From: Marinimicrobium alkaliphilum
GTDB taxonomy: Bacteria; Pseudomonadota; Gammaproteobacteria; Pseudomonadales; Cellvibrionaceae
Assembly: GCF_003259155.1 (NCBI RefSeq)
Contig: NZ_QGMQ01000003.1
Location: 62,001-126,000, forward strand
DNA length: 64,000 nt
Direction: 5' to 3'
Shown: positions 35,001 to 43,020 of the stretch, in pieces
Layout: the number at the start of each line of letters is the position of its first letter
Position numbering within the stretch: the stretch's first letter is position 1
The notes under the pieces: generated by a model
What the model was told of the DNA's origin: nothing
Databases searched by the model: none
Seen by the model: the letters and a program-made list of their open reading frames with translations, nothing else
Made by a program: the position numbers and the translations under genes

Positions 35001-35286
35001 CTTCGATGGCAGCTTCCACGTACCGGCGCGCACTACTGCCGTCTTTGTCAGCGCCATCCCGGACGACGGTGACAATGGCAATGGCAATGGCAATGGCAAT
35101 GGCAATGGCAACGGTAATGGCGGAGACAATGGTAACGGCAATGGCGCAGACAACGGCAACGGCAATGGCGGCGACGCTGAGGCACCCCGCAGTCGCAGCA
35201 GCGGTAGCCTGTCCGGCCTGGGCGCGCTGATGCTGCTGTTAATGCTCGGCGCACTTGCGCTCAACCGTCAACAACGGAGTCTGTAA
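32062..35286 (+). CDS. Pullulanase-type alpha-1,6-glucosidase (GH13) with C-terminal sorting tail
   Basis: The 1074-residue product has a signal peptide (~1-23). An N-terminal starch-binding-like domain follows (~29-115, TLVGSVQEALGCPGDW), then a pullulanase N2-type domain. A CBM48-like module (~255-345) includes IHAKVWAPTARSVNLHVF. The GH13 catalytic domain has YEIHVRDFSVHDP, region I VVDVVYNHTNS, region II GFRFDLMGH (nucleophile D599), region III LYGEGWNF (acid/base E636) and region IV GKHDNE (D768). An Asn-Gly repeat linker (~1005-1037) leads to SGSLSGLGALMLLLMLGALALN followed by RQQR. This layout resembles GlyGly-CTERM / rhombosortase tails, so surface anchoring is likely. It debranches starch for uptake. 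An AAAGGAG site precedes the ATG, and the amylase lipoprotein follows after 2 nt. Confidence 0.94.
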   Translation: MKTLLRNIGIAGVASMLSLHVFADHTSTPNTVTLVGSVQEALGCPGDWQPDCSETFLENTEGTIWFGSFDVPVGEYEIKIAINGGWDENYGAGGAQDGPNIPLDVEEAETIDFFYDHSNHRLFIGEMAAGDLSAATAHWVSADTFVWEAPAGAEVSLHYAENAGISITPESTVDGSESIALTPTGDTLGGELAERFPHLSGLQTFTLSEEAHTQVPSLLRQQIVLIATNDEDEVVDATGLQIPGVLDDVFGYDGELGPVYNAEGIHAKVWAPTARSVNLHVFADGHPETDAVVHPMTRDDDTGVWSVSGDEGWDRMYYLYETEVYVPLTQSVETTLSTDPYTVSAATDGKRSQFVNLMDADLKPEGWDELEKPSLERIADAIIYEIHVRDFSVHDPEVPEEHRGKFTAFTLEGTHGIEHLKKLIDAGMTHIHLLPVNDCATIPEDPEDRVDERDLGLDTHGPASEEQQAIIWEIRDQNAFNWCYDPHHFNLPEGSYASDPDGTARIIEFRQMVQALNALGLRVVVDVVYNHTNSAGLGEKSVFDKIVPGYYHRLEGSGGVAMSTCCPGTATEHSMMEKFMIDSIVLWADAYKVDGFRFDLMGHHSLDNMRKVRDALDAMTTEEHGVDGEKILLYGEGWNFGEVANNARFIQATQDNMAGEDIAATFNDRFRDAIRGGSPFDSGVNHVRSQVFVNGLYLNPNDETGGATLQQLLRNKDSLRIGLAGSLRDFSIIDHEGNTTVGSNVRHHGQAGYARSPLDIINYAGKHDNETLFDINQYKLPLDTSPEDRARVQVVANSLVLMAQGTPFMQAGQELLRSKSMDRNTYNSGDWFNVLDFTYEDNGWARGLPVANENEASWDEIRPRLENPELAVSSAEIAHALEATAALLTIRASSPLFSLESAEQVMDVLDFHNTGADQVPGLIVMSLTDTLEIDAHYAQIVVIFNADTEAQSFEWNVNDNAFELHPAQAASSDDALEDAHFDGSFHVPARTTAVFVSAIPDDGDNGNGNGNGNGNGNGNGGDNGNGNGADNGNGNGGDAEAPRSRSSGSLSGLGALMLLLMLGALALNRQQRSL
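35074..35172 (+). repeat. Hexanucleotide AATGGC tandem repeat encoding an Asn-Gly linker
   Basis: Six perfect AATGGC copies (35074-35109) are followed by degenerate copies to 35172, all in the pullulanase frame. Copy-number change by slippage would add or remove Asn-Gly pairs without a frameshift, altering tether length between the catalytic part and the membrane tail. Confidence 0.9.
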
Positions 35287-35288
35287 TC

Positions 35289-37439
35289 ATGAAAACCCTG
35301 CACAAATTGGTACTCCCGATTGTGCTGGGTGCGTTGGTGGGCTGCGGCAGCAGCTCATCCGACGACACCCCCACAAACGGCAATGGCAACGGTAACGGTA
35401 ACGGCGGCGCGAACGGCAACGGTAATGGCAATGGGGGCGACCCCATTGCCAGCCTGAGCTGCGACACACCCGCTTACGAAACCGCCAAAAGCCTGCGCAT
35501 CTATCAGGTCATGACCGAGGCTTTCATCAACGGTAATCCCTCCATTGGCCACGGAGTAAGCTACGGCACCAGTCATCATATGGGCGATATTCAGGGCATT
35601 ACTGACAGCCTGGAATACATCGCCGACATGGGTTTCAACGCCATCTGGATGACCCCGATCTTTGACGCGGTACCCATCGAAGGGCAAGACTGGTGGGCCG
35701 ACCGCCTGGATGCCACCGGCTACTACGCCAGCAACTACTTCGCGATCGACCCGCGCTTCGGCACCCTCGACGATGCCCGCGAAATGGTCGAGAAGGCACA
35801 CGAGCTGGGTCTGTACGTTTTCTTTGACGGGGTCTTTGGCCACTTCAAGGAAAACGCCCACGAATACCCCTCGATCAACGATCTGACCGTTACCACCGAG
35901 GGCGACCTGCGCTCCGGCGTCGGTCGCCAGGCCATCTACCCGGACGATCTCGAGTTCTTCAAGGAAGTCGCTACCTACTGGATCGAGGAACTGAAGATCG
36001 ACGGCTGGCGTCTCGACCAGGCCTACGAAGTGCCCCTCGAAGGTTGGCGAGAAATCCGCGCCGCCGTGGAAGAAACCTCTGCCTCGGTGACCTATACCAA
36101 CGCCGACGGCGAAGCGGTCAACCCACTCGGTTACATGGTCGCGGAAATCTGGCGTGGTGCCGGCGAAATCAGCGCTGAGGCCTACGGCCCCGAGGACGAT
36201 CCGGCGCTGTGTTCAGCCTTCGACTTTCCGGTCCGCTATTCGCTGGTGCAGACCCTTGCGGTTGAAGAAAGCGGCCAACGCAACGCCACCGCCACCAACC
36301 TCAACGCCGGTCTGACCAGCACCCACGGCCAGTACCCGAGCCACGCCATCCCCAACGGCTTTATCGGCAACCACGACCTGGTGCGCTTCGGCGATCTGCT
36401 TCAGCGCGGCGACATCGCCGAGCCCGAAGAGGCAGAGTACTGGCAGCGTCACAAAGCCGCCTACAGCTTTCTCGCGGCCTACACCGGCCCTATCACCCTG
36501 TACTATGGTGAAGAAATCGGGGATGAAGTACCGGACTTTGCCGATCAGGTGACGGAAGACTGTATCGCGGAGGGGCATTGTGACGATCACGTCGCCCGCA
36601 GCGATGGCAAAGTAGAAGGCCTGCCAAGCGGCGAGACTCACGAGGTGTTCAGCGCCAACGAGCAACAGGCAGACCTGCGTGACTACGTGCGTGACCTGAT
36701 GCACATGCGCGCCGCCAACCCGGCACTCTACCGGGGTGAACGCACCCAGGTGGCCGTACCGACCGACGCCGCCAGCCATCTCTATGCGGCCCACAAGGCG
36801 GATGACGACTCGGCGGTGCTCTACCTGCTCAACGTCAGTGAAGAAGCGCTGGAAGTCACCTTTGATGCCTGCGCCATCGGCAGCAACGGCGGCCTCGCGG
36901 ACCTGTTGAGCGACGACACCATCAGCGCGGAAGACGGTACTTACACGATCCAGGTCCCGGCACTGAGCGCGCGCTTCCTGGACATTGAGGATCCCGCCGA
37001 GGATGGCCCGGGCTGCGACGCCGGCAGCATCATCGGTGAAGGCCCGCTGGCGGCCTGCGATTTGCCTGATGCCGACGGCAGTGGCCCATTGGGGCAGACG
37101 CTGTACATTCGCGGCACCTACCCGGGTGGCGATGCCTTCGGCGCTACCCCCGGCTACCGTGCCTTCAACTACAAAGGCGACAACCTGTACCAGGTGGTCG
37201 TAGACGAGTTCGAGGGCAGCTTCTCGTTCAAGTTCGCCAGCAGCACCTGGAGCCGCGAATACGCGGTTGCAGGTAGCGCCGCCGTGATCCTCGGCACCGA
37301 GCAGCCACTGGCTGTTGCCGCCGGGCCGGGCACCGAATCCTCAATCACCATTCCTGAGGCCGGTGACTACGTCTACAGCTTTGAAATCGATGAAGACCTC
37401 GATGGCGGCACCATGATGGTGAGCCGCTGCGCCGAATGA
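35289..37439 (+). CDS. GH13 alpha-amylase lipoprotein with C-terminal starch-binding-like domain
   Basis: The 716-residue product has lipobox LVGC (lipid Cys19), then an Asn-Gly repeat tether (residues 30-50) like the one at the pullulanase C-terminus. The GH13 barrel follows: region I FFDGVFGHFKENAHEY, region II GWRLDQAYEV with nucleophile D243, region III MVAEIWRG with E286, and region IV IGNHDLVRF with D363. A beta-domain ends near 580. Residues ~600-716 (LGQTLYIRGTYPGGDAFGA...) resemble the pullulanase-associated starch-binding module. The protein should act on the outer surface with the pullulanase, 2 nt upstream. The order of regions I-IV is normal, but region I lacks the usual Asn-His pair and has Gly-His instead, which points to an outlying subfamily. 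Confidence 0.9.
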   Translation: MKTLHKLVLPIVLGALVGCGSSSSDDTPTNGNGNGNGNGGANGNGNGNGGDPIASLSCDTPAYETAKSLRIYQVMTEAFINGNPSIGHGVSYGTSHHMGDIQGITDSLEYIADMGFNAIWMTPIFDAVPIEGQDWWADRLDATGYYASNYFAIDPRFGTLDDAREMVEKAHELGLYVFFDGVFGHFKENAHEYPSINDLTVTTEGDLRSGVGRQAIYPDDLEFFKEVATYWIEELKIDGWRLDQAYEVPLEGWREIRAAVEETSASVTYTNADGEAVNPLGYMVAEIWRGAGEISAEAYGPEDDPALCSAFDFPVRYSLVQTLAVEESGQRNATATNLNAGLTSTHGQYPSHAIPNGFIGNHDLVRFGDLLQRGDIAEPEEAEYWQRHKAAYSFLAAYTGPITLYYGEEIGDEVPDFADQVTEDCIAEGHCDDHVARSDGKVEGLPSGETHEVFSANEQQADLRDYVRDLMHMRAANPALYRGERTQVAVPTDAASHLYAAHKADDDSAVLYLLNVSEEALEVTFDACAIGSNGGLADLLSDDTISAEDGTYTIQVPALSARFLDIEDPAEDGPGCDAGSIIGEGPLAACDLPDADGSGPLGQTLYIRGTYPGGDAFGATPGYRAFNYKGDNLYQVVVDEFEGSFSFKFASSTWSREYAVAGSAAVILGTEQPLAVAAGPGTESSITIPEAGDYVYSFEIDEDLDGGTMMVSRCAE
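35376..35438 (+). repeat. Asn-Gly codon repeat in the amylase lipoprotein tether
   Basis: Alternating AAC/AAT and GGC/GGT/GGG codons encode residues 30-50. The repeat is more codon-mixed than the pullulanase one, so slippage is less likely here. It probably spaces the catalytic barrel from the lipid anchor. Confidence 0.85.
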
Positions 37440-37464
37440 TGCTCGATAAGCGTCTTTAACATTC

Positions 37465-37486
37465 AGGGGCCTTCGGGCCCCTTTTT
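37465..37486 (+). terminator. Intrinsic terminator after the amylase lipoprotein
   Basis: GGGGCC (37466-37471) and GGCCCC (37476-37481) enclose a TTCG tetraloop and are followed by five T. The element marks the end of the starch locus transcript. Confidence 0.94.
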
Positions 37487-37568
37487 GTGTGCGTCAGGTC
37501 GTGGTCGCCGCTCCGCGCATCTGTTATCTTTACCGGATCGAAATTCCGGGTTTAGAGGAAACATCCCC

Positions 37569-38846
37569 ATGCGTTTACTGGCTACCAGCCTGCTCATCAC
37601 CTCAACTCTGCTCGCCGCCTGCGGTGGCTCATCCGGCGGCAGTGACACCCGCGACCTCAATCGCAACAGCGAACAGGTACAGCGGGAATCCCGCACCCTC
37701 GACACGCCCGAGCCCGGCTACCTCGCCACCAAGGATTTTTACCACTTCATTGACCAGAACGCTGTGCTCGCCCTGCACTTCCCCAACGATTCCCGGGACT
37801 TCCGCATGCTCGCCTCGGTCGCCATTTTTGAGCAGGATGCTGCCAGCGACAGCATCAACCGCTGGATCCGTAATCAGACCAGCAGCGCCACTGATCCGCG
37901 CGCGGCCGTGCCCCGGGAAGTGATTGAACTGACCTCGGGCGAAGACTTTGCGACCCAGGACAGCCTGCCCGACGGCAGCGAAGCGCGCTCCAACGGCGCC
38001 CTCTACGAGCGTTACACCCTCGGCTATCAGCTTGAAAACGTAGAGCACGAGGCCTTCGACTTGCGCGGCTTCTCGTCCTTCACCGACGTCTATCTGTGGG
38101 TCAACGACTTTAACGACATCGTCAACACCGCTCTGCCTATCGTCGAAACCTTCAGCGCGCCCGATAGCACCGCCGAATTTTTCAGCCCTGACCACAAGGC
38201 GCTGCGTACCCGCTATGCCCGCTACGCGCCGTCCCTGGTGGATGAGTTGCCCGCCTTCTATTATCCCCTGTGCTGTTTCGACGGCATCGGTAGCAATGGT
38301 CGCCCAGTAGTTGACGAAGAGCGCCTGAGCCTCACTGACACAGGTCTGCGCCTGCGCGATGCCCAGTTCACCCTCGGTCAGACCCTGCACCGGTACCCTG
38401 AAGGGAATGGCGACAACCCCAAGATCGACTCGCGCCTGTACCACTACGACTTCGCCGGCATCACCAGCTGGGGCGAACTCAATCTGTCAGAATCCTATCG
38501 GGTGAGCTTCTGCGTACGCAGCGCCAGTGCCGATGGCCAACTGGGGCTGTGGGTCGACAACAATGCCGGGGAGGACATTTTCAATATGCCCCACAGTGTC
38601 ACCAGCCGTCTGATCAACCTGGACACCGGCATCCTCATTCCGGGCGAACGGGTGAGCGTCAACGTCCCGGGTGATGTGACCATTGGATCCAGCCCCACGA
38701 CCAGCATTGCCACTCATCGCGGCACCGCCAAGTCATTTTTGCAGGTGCGCGTCAGCGGCGGTGGCGATGTGACCCTGAGCGATCTGGTGGTTGAACGCCA
38801 GAGCGATAACAATACCGGCGACCTCACCTGCGAGGCCGACGGCTAG
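37569..38846 (+). CDS. Lipoprotein of unknown function with C-terminal beta-sandwich-like region
   Basis: The start at 37569 has GAGGAAA upstream and gives 425 residues. Earlier in-frame codons encode no signal peptide. Lipobox LLAAC puts the lipid Cys at residue 18, followed by GGSSGGSD. The middle (~60-290) has helical and acidic stretches and a CC pair (YYPLCCFDGIG). The last ~110 residues (YRVSFCVRSASADGQLGLWVDN...) look like a beta-sandwich of the type seen in carbohydrate-binding or pectate-lyase-associated modules, but this is only a pattern impression. The predicted barrel gene follows 4 nt later. No family recognised. Proximity to the starch locus is suggestive, yet a terminator lies between. 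Confidence 0.75.
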   Translation: MRLLATSLLITSTLLAACGGSSGGSDTRDLNRNSEQVQRESRTLDTPEPGYLATKDFYHFIDQNAVLALHFPNDSRDFRMLASVAIFEQDAASDSINRWIRNQTSSATDPRAAVPREVIELTSGEDFATQDSLPDGSEARSNGALYERYTLGYQLENVEHEAFDLRGFSSFTDVYLWVNDFNDIVNTALPIVETFSAPDSTAEFFSPDHKALRTRYARYAPSLVDELPAFYYPLCCFDGIGSNGRPVVDEERLSLTDTGLRLRDAQFTLGQTLHRYPEGNGDNPKIDSRLYHYDFAGITSWGELNLSESYRVSFCVRSASADGQLGLWVDNNAGEDIFNMPHSVTSRLINLDTGILIPGERVSVNVPGDVTIGSSPTTSIATHRGTAKSFLQVRVSGGGDVTLSDLVVERQSDNNTGDLTCEADG

Positions 38847-38850
38847 CGCC

Positions 38851-39633
38851 ATGCGCCTCTGGCTCGCAGCCACCTGCCTGTGCCTGTCAGCCCCCGCACT
38901 GACAGATACAGGCCCGTGGCGCGCGAGCTATACCGACTGGGAAAAAGACCAACCCGAGCGGCGCGCCTACAAGCTGGGCTACCAGTACCGCAACAACGAA
39001 CACCTGCGCGACTACCAGTACATCCATCAACCTCTGCTGATCCGCACCGGCGACCCCGGCCACAACGGCTACTTTCACCAGTTTGACGCCCGCCATGGCT
39101 ACGCTCTGGACAACCTCTGGATCGAAGCCCAGCTGGGCGTGCACGGTTCCTCCAATATCTTCAAATACCAGCGCTTTCATCGCCAAGCCCTGGTGACCAC
39201 CTTCCATGCCCACTGGACACCCGACGCAGGCCCGAGCGCCGTTGGAATCAACGGCGACTACCGCTTCGGCGGTTTCAAGGTCTACCCGCACCTGCGCCTT
39301 GAGCGCGAACTGCCCGGCGCCACAGAACTGGTGCTCGAACTGCCCATCGGCGTCCACTGGCGCGCCGCCAATCAACGCTGGCAGCTGGGGTTTGAACGCT
39401 ACGGAGAAAAGTGGGGTGCGCTCGACAGTGAACGCGAGCTGAAAACCGCCACCTACTTGCGCGAGTGGCGATTGCAGGCGCTATGGCGAGCGCCCTTACA
39501 GGGGCGCTTGTCCGCCCAGGTGCATATGGGAGTGAGCTTCGACAGTCGCTTTCGTCAGTACGATTTGGCCGAGGGCTGGCAGACCCTGAATCTGGACGAC
39601 GCCAGCTATCTCGGCTTCGGGTTCAACTGGTAG
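38851..39633 (+). CDS. Predicted outer-membrane protein, partner of the preceding lipoprotein
   Basis: The start at 38851, four bases after the lipoprotein stop, gives a signal peptide (MRLWLAATCLCLSAPALT) and 260 residues. An upstream in-frame ATG would bury the signal. The mature part alternates aromatic and polar residues with short turns (YKLGYQYRNNEHL, GINGDYRFGGFKVYPHLRLE, WRLQALWRAPLQGRLSAQVHMGV) and ends in SYLGFGFNW, an aromatic C-terminus of the barrel-assembly type. Barrel prediction is good; function unknown. Its 3' end overlaps the convergent hemY by 11 bp. It has little resemblance to the barrel at 5386-6183, although the gene arrangement is the same. Confidence 0.72.
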   Translation: MRLWLAATCLCLSAPALTDTGPWRASYTDWEKDQPERRAYKLGYQYRNNEHLRDYQYIHQPLLIRTGDPGHNGYFHQFDARHGYALDNLWIEAQLGVHGSSNIFKYQRFHRQALVTTFHAHWTPDAGPSAVGINGDYRFGGFKVYPHLRLERELPGATELVLELPIGVHWRAANQRWQLGFERYGEKWGALDSERELKTATYLREWRLQALWRAPLQGRLSAQVHMGVSFDSRFRQYDLAEGWQTLNLDDASYLGFGFNW

Positions 39634-40903
39634 CGCGACGGGTTTGATCCTGGATGGCGTAACCCGGCTTGGGCTTGGGCTGGGGTAATTCCGGCAGGGG
39701 CTGAGTGGTCAGACGTAAACCTTCCTGGTAGTAGTGGGTGCTCTTCTCGTGCTCACCCAGATTGGCCAACAACCGCGCCAGCTCGGCGCAGGCTTCCGGG
39801 TCTTTGGCCAACTGCAAACTGCTCTGAAAATACTCCCGGGCGCGTCCCCACTGCTCGTTGCGCAGGCACAAGCGGCCAATGGTCAGCATCAGCGTGGCGT
39901 CAGCGGGGCGCTGTTTGAGCCAACCCTCGGCCACCAACAGGGCGTGGGCCGGGTCTTTGGTGGCCAACATCCCGTACTGGCGCACCAGTGCCTGATGCCA
40001 GCCTTTGGGCAGCACTTTACGCAATACCTGTTCGGCGTCGTCCGCCTGCCCCAGTGCCACCAAATGCTCCACGTACACCTGTACCAGAGCCGGCTGTTTC
40101 TGCAAGGGGCCAGGCACCTTCTGCCAGACTTTGCGCAGGGCCTGAACCTGCTCTGCCGCAGACAGATGGCGGGAATTCTCGCGCACCTGGCGCAACTGCT
40201 CCCGGTAGATGGTCAGCTCCAGCTGCCGCAAGTCCTCAAGCCCGAGGTTGCCATAAGCGCGCAGACTGTCGAGCAGCCCCGCCAGCGACTCCCAATCATT
40301 CAGGGCAACATACACCTGGCGCAACAGATCCAGAATCACCGGGTGCTGAGGCGCAAGACGATGCACACGCTGCAACGTTGCCAGGCACTGCTCATAGCGC
40401 TGGGCCTGCAACTGCATGCGCGCCTGAGTCAGGGCCACCGCCAGCTCGCTGCCCTCGCTGCTTTTCTCGGCCTCGTGCAAGAGCGCCAAGGCGTCCTTGC
40501 GATCGCCCAATTCAAACGCGCAGCGTGCCGCCGCCAGATAGTTGATCAGGGGCTGATCGGCCCGGGGCGCGGCCTTGATCAGCTTCTTGCGCGCCTGCTT
40601 CCAATTGCCCTCGATAAAATCGATCAGGCCCCGAGCGGTGCGTTTGCGCGCGCGCTCGCGACTGCCAAACAATAGCTGGCCGGAGGCCCGACGGGTCACC
40701 GAGACGCTGCCGCGCAATATCGCCCACAGCAGCCAGAGCACAAAGGCGCCGCCAAACACCAACAGCAGCGCAAACCACAGGCTCATTTCCACCGAGGTCT
40801 GGCCGAAGGCAATCAACACATAGCCGCTGTCCTGCTCTACAAACTGGAGGCCCCAGGCCCCCACCAGCATAAACAGCAGGAAGAAGATCAGCGCGCGTCT
40901 CAT
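39623..40903 (-). CDS. hemY: HemY-type inner-membrane TPR protein
   Basis: 426 residues. Two N-terminal membrane helices (about 3-20 and 42-63) surround a short periplasmic loop (FVEQDSGYVLIAFGQTSVEMSLW, a HemY hallmark). Cytoplasmic TPR-like helical repeats follow (~95-400). The last gene of the hemCDXY operon; its ATG overlaps the hemX stop (ATGA). The name is historical: this is not protoporphyrinogen oxidase. A role in haem or membrane-protein homeostasis is proposed in the literature but not settled. Confidence 0.92.
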   Translation of the reverse strand: MRRALIFFLLFMLVGAWGLQFVEQDSGYVLIAFGQTSVEMSLWFALLLVFGGAFVLWLLWAILRGSVSVTRRASGQLLFGSRERARKRTARGLIDFIEGNWKQARKKLIKAAPRADQPLINYLAAARCAFELGDRKDALALLHEAEKSSEGSELAVALTQARMQLQAQRYEQCLATLQRVHRLAPQHPVILDLLRQVYVALNDWESLAGLLDSLRAYGNLGLEDLRQLELTIYREQLRQVRENSRHLSAAEQVQALRKVWQKVPGPLQKQPALVQVYVEHLVALGQADDAEQVLRKVLPKGWHQALVRQYGMLATKDPAHALLVAEGWLKQRPADATLMLTIGRLCLRNEQWGRAREYFQSSLQLAKDPEACAELARLLANLGEHEKSTHYYQEGLRLTTQPLPELPQPKPKPGYAIQDQTRRATS

Positions 40904-42156
40904 TCATCGCCCTCCGCGCGCTGGGACCGGCGATAGCGCTCCAGGCGCTCCAGGGCCTCACCGACACTGGGCAGTTCAATACTCATCGGTTGCTCGGCGA
41001 GTGCCGACAGTTCCTCGCGCACTTGCTCCGCCCGGGTGCTGCCCGGGTAGTAGCGCTCCAGCCAGTCACCGGCGGCCGAGAGGCTCGCGCGGTAAATCTC
41101 CGGCTCCTCACGCAGCCAGGCCATCTGGGCCTGTTGAATTTTGAGTTGCAGATTCATTGCCAGGTACACCTGGTTCTCCGGTGCCATCACTTCGTCGACG
41201 GCCGCGCCGTCGTGGCGACGGATACGCAGGTGGTCGCTGAACGTGCGTTTGACGCGCAGCCAGGCTGCCTCGAGACGGCCGCGCCAGCCTTCAGCACCAG
41301 ACCCCTCTGCCTCAGTATCTGCAGCACCGTCTCCGGCCCGCCCCTCCAGTCCCGGCGCTGGGGCACTCAGGCTCAGGGCCTCTTCGCTCAGAGCCGCCAG
41401 GCGCAAGTAAATACCTTCACGATCGACCGGCTCAACGCCTTCCAGGGCGTTGATTTCCCGCGCCAATGCACGCCGCACCTGACTGAGGTCACTGCGTCCG
41501 GCATCACGGAGCTGGCGATCAGCCGCCCGGCTCAAGTTGAGGGCCACAGCCGCATTTCGATCCACACTCAGACGCTGACCGGCCAGCCGCAACAGATGTT
41601 CTGCCTCGGCTAACTGCCAACTGATACGATCCGTGGCCGCGAGATCACTGAGGCGGTCGCGGGCCTGGCGCAAATCATCGGCCAAAGCGCGCAGTTCGCC
41701 AGCCTGTTCATCCAGGCGTTCATCCCGTTCCGCCAGTGCAGAGCGCACCTGCCCGGCGAGCGCCTCGTCCTGGCTATCCAGCTGTCGGCGCTGATCATCG
41801 AGCTGTCGGCGTTGCTCGTCCAAGCGCTCGGCCAAAGCACTCACCTGCGCGTTGTGTTCTTCCAGTTCCAACCAGAGCCAGTACCCGCCAGCTCCGGCAC
41901 CCAACAGCACGACCAGTAGCAACAGCCAGACCAAGCCCAGTCGTCGCGGCCGAGGGCCGGCGATCGGGCGTGCGGGTGCGCCTTTGGCGTGGGCCGGTGG
42001 CTCAGTGCTTTTGTCTTTGTCGTTCTGCGGAGGGCTGGTTTCGGCTTCATCCCGGGCTTCAGGAGAGTCGCGGCCCGGAGCCAGGTCGGCTTCGACCGCC
42101 GCCGGCTTGGTGGAGTCTTGGGAATCAGATTGGTCGGTGCGCGGGTCGTCAGTCAC
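40900..42156 (-). CDS. hemX: HemX, putative uroporphyrinogen-III C-methyltransferase-like membrane protein
   Basis: 418 residues. An acidic, Pro/Asp-rich cytoplasmic N-terminus (1-70) is followed by one membrane helix (~74-93, LGLVWLLLLVVLLGAGAGG). A periplasmic coiled coil (~98-165) has repeated LDEQRRQLDDQRRQLDSQ heptads. The HemX domain proper (~175-395) includes WQLAEAEHLLRLAGQRL and LAMNLQLKIQQAQMAWLR. No Rossmann-like methyltransferase motif is visible, so the annotation as methyltransferase is historical. It is third in hemCDXY, 45 nt after hemD. Confidence 0.9.
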   Translation of the reverse strand: MTDDPRTDQSDSQDSTKPAAVEADLAPGRDSPEARDEAETSPPQNDKDKSTEPPAHAKGAPARPIAGPRPRRLGLVWLLLLVVLLGAGAGGYWLWLELEEHNAQVSALAERLDEQRRQLDDQRRQLDSQDEALAGQVRSALAERDERLDEQAGELRALADDLRQARDRLSDLAATDRISWQLAEAEHLLRLAGQRLSVDRNAAVALNLSRAADRQLRDAGRSDLSQVRRALAREINALEGVEPVDREGIYLRLAALSEEALSLSAPAPGLEGRAGDGAADTEAEGSGAEGWRGRLEAAWLRVKRTFSDHLRIRRHDGAAVDEVMAPENQVYLAMNLQLKIQQAQMAWLREEPEIYRASLSAAGDWLERYYPGSTRAEQVREELSALAEQPMSIELPSVGEALERLERYRRSQRAEGDE

Positions 42157-42201
42157 AGGACGCTCTCGTCGGTGATGTTGGTTTTCACTCAGGATAGCAC
42201 G

Positions 42202-43020
42202 CTACGAGCGGTTAACGTAGCGCTCCAGGGCGGCAAACATGGCGGGGTCTGTGGCATTTTCCGCCATTATCACCCGATCGAAGCCAGCCTCACGGGCCAG
42301 GCCCGCCACCCGGTTGCCGGGCACCACCAAAGGCTGGCGCCAAAGGTACTGCGCCAGTGTGGCACTGTCCGGCGAGGTTGTCAGGCCGTTCAGCACGGTC
42401 ACCAGGTTGGTCAGGCTCTCGCCGCTGTGCACCGTAACCAGGGTCTCGCCCTCCGGGGGCAATGCTCGAGCGAGTGCCTGAGCGGTTCCCTCCGGCAGCA
42501 AGCGCTCATAGAGCTCGCAGTAATCCACTTGGGCACCCCGTTCACGCAAGATTTCAGCCATCGCGCCCCGACCGCCGCAACCGCGAAAAATCACGATTTT
42601 CTGTCCGGTCACCGCCTGCAAGTCTGGCGCGGCCAACAGGGTTTCACTGGTCATGGCGCCGGACTGCGCCGCAGTCAGGGCACTGACCGCCACGCCGTGG
42701 TCAGCCAGCGCCCGGGCGGTAGCGTCGCCGACGGCGTAGTATTCAATACCCATGGGCAACTGGGGCCAGAAATCTTCCAGCCATTCAAAGGCGTAATGGA
42801 CCGCATTACGGCTGACAAAAATGGCTTTCTGATACAGGTCGAAATCCATAATGCGCTGCTTGATCGCCTGGCATTGATCGGCGCCGGTGACCGGCGCCAG
42901 CGCCAGTACTGGCACCGCCACCGCGTCGGCTCCACAAGCGCGCAGCTGCTCACACCAGGGCTCTGCCTGAGCCAGCGGACGGGTCACCAGGACCCGGTAA
43001 CCGGACAGAACGCCCGCCAC
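42202..43020 (-). CDS. hemD: Uroporphyrinogen-III synthase
   Basis: Cyclises hydroxymethylbilane to uroporphyrinogen III with inversion of ring D. The 272 residues form the two-domain HemD fold: domain 1 (VLVTRPLAQAEPWCEQL, then FVSRNAVHYAF), domain 2 (KIVIFRGCGGRGAMAEIL, then CELYERLLP, then VTVHSGESLTNLV), and the conserved late VVPGNRVAGLAREAGF. The family is poorly conserved, but these landmarks and the position between hemC and hemX are decisive. The hemC stop directly abuts its ATG. Confidence 0.94.
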   Translation of the reverse strand: MAGVLSGYRVLVTRPLAQAEPWCEQLRACGADAVAVPVLALAPVTGADQCQAIKQRIMDFDLYQKAIFVSRNAVHYAFEWLEDFWPQLPMGIEYYAVGDATARALADHGVAVSALTAAQSGAMTSETLLAAPDLQAVTGQKIVIFRGCGGRGAMAEILRERGAQVDYCELYERLLPEGTAQALARALPPEGETLVTVHSGESLTNLVTVLNGLTTSPDSATLAQYLWRQPLVVPGNRVAGLAREAGFDRVIMAENATDPAMFAALERYVNRS

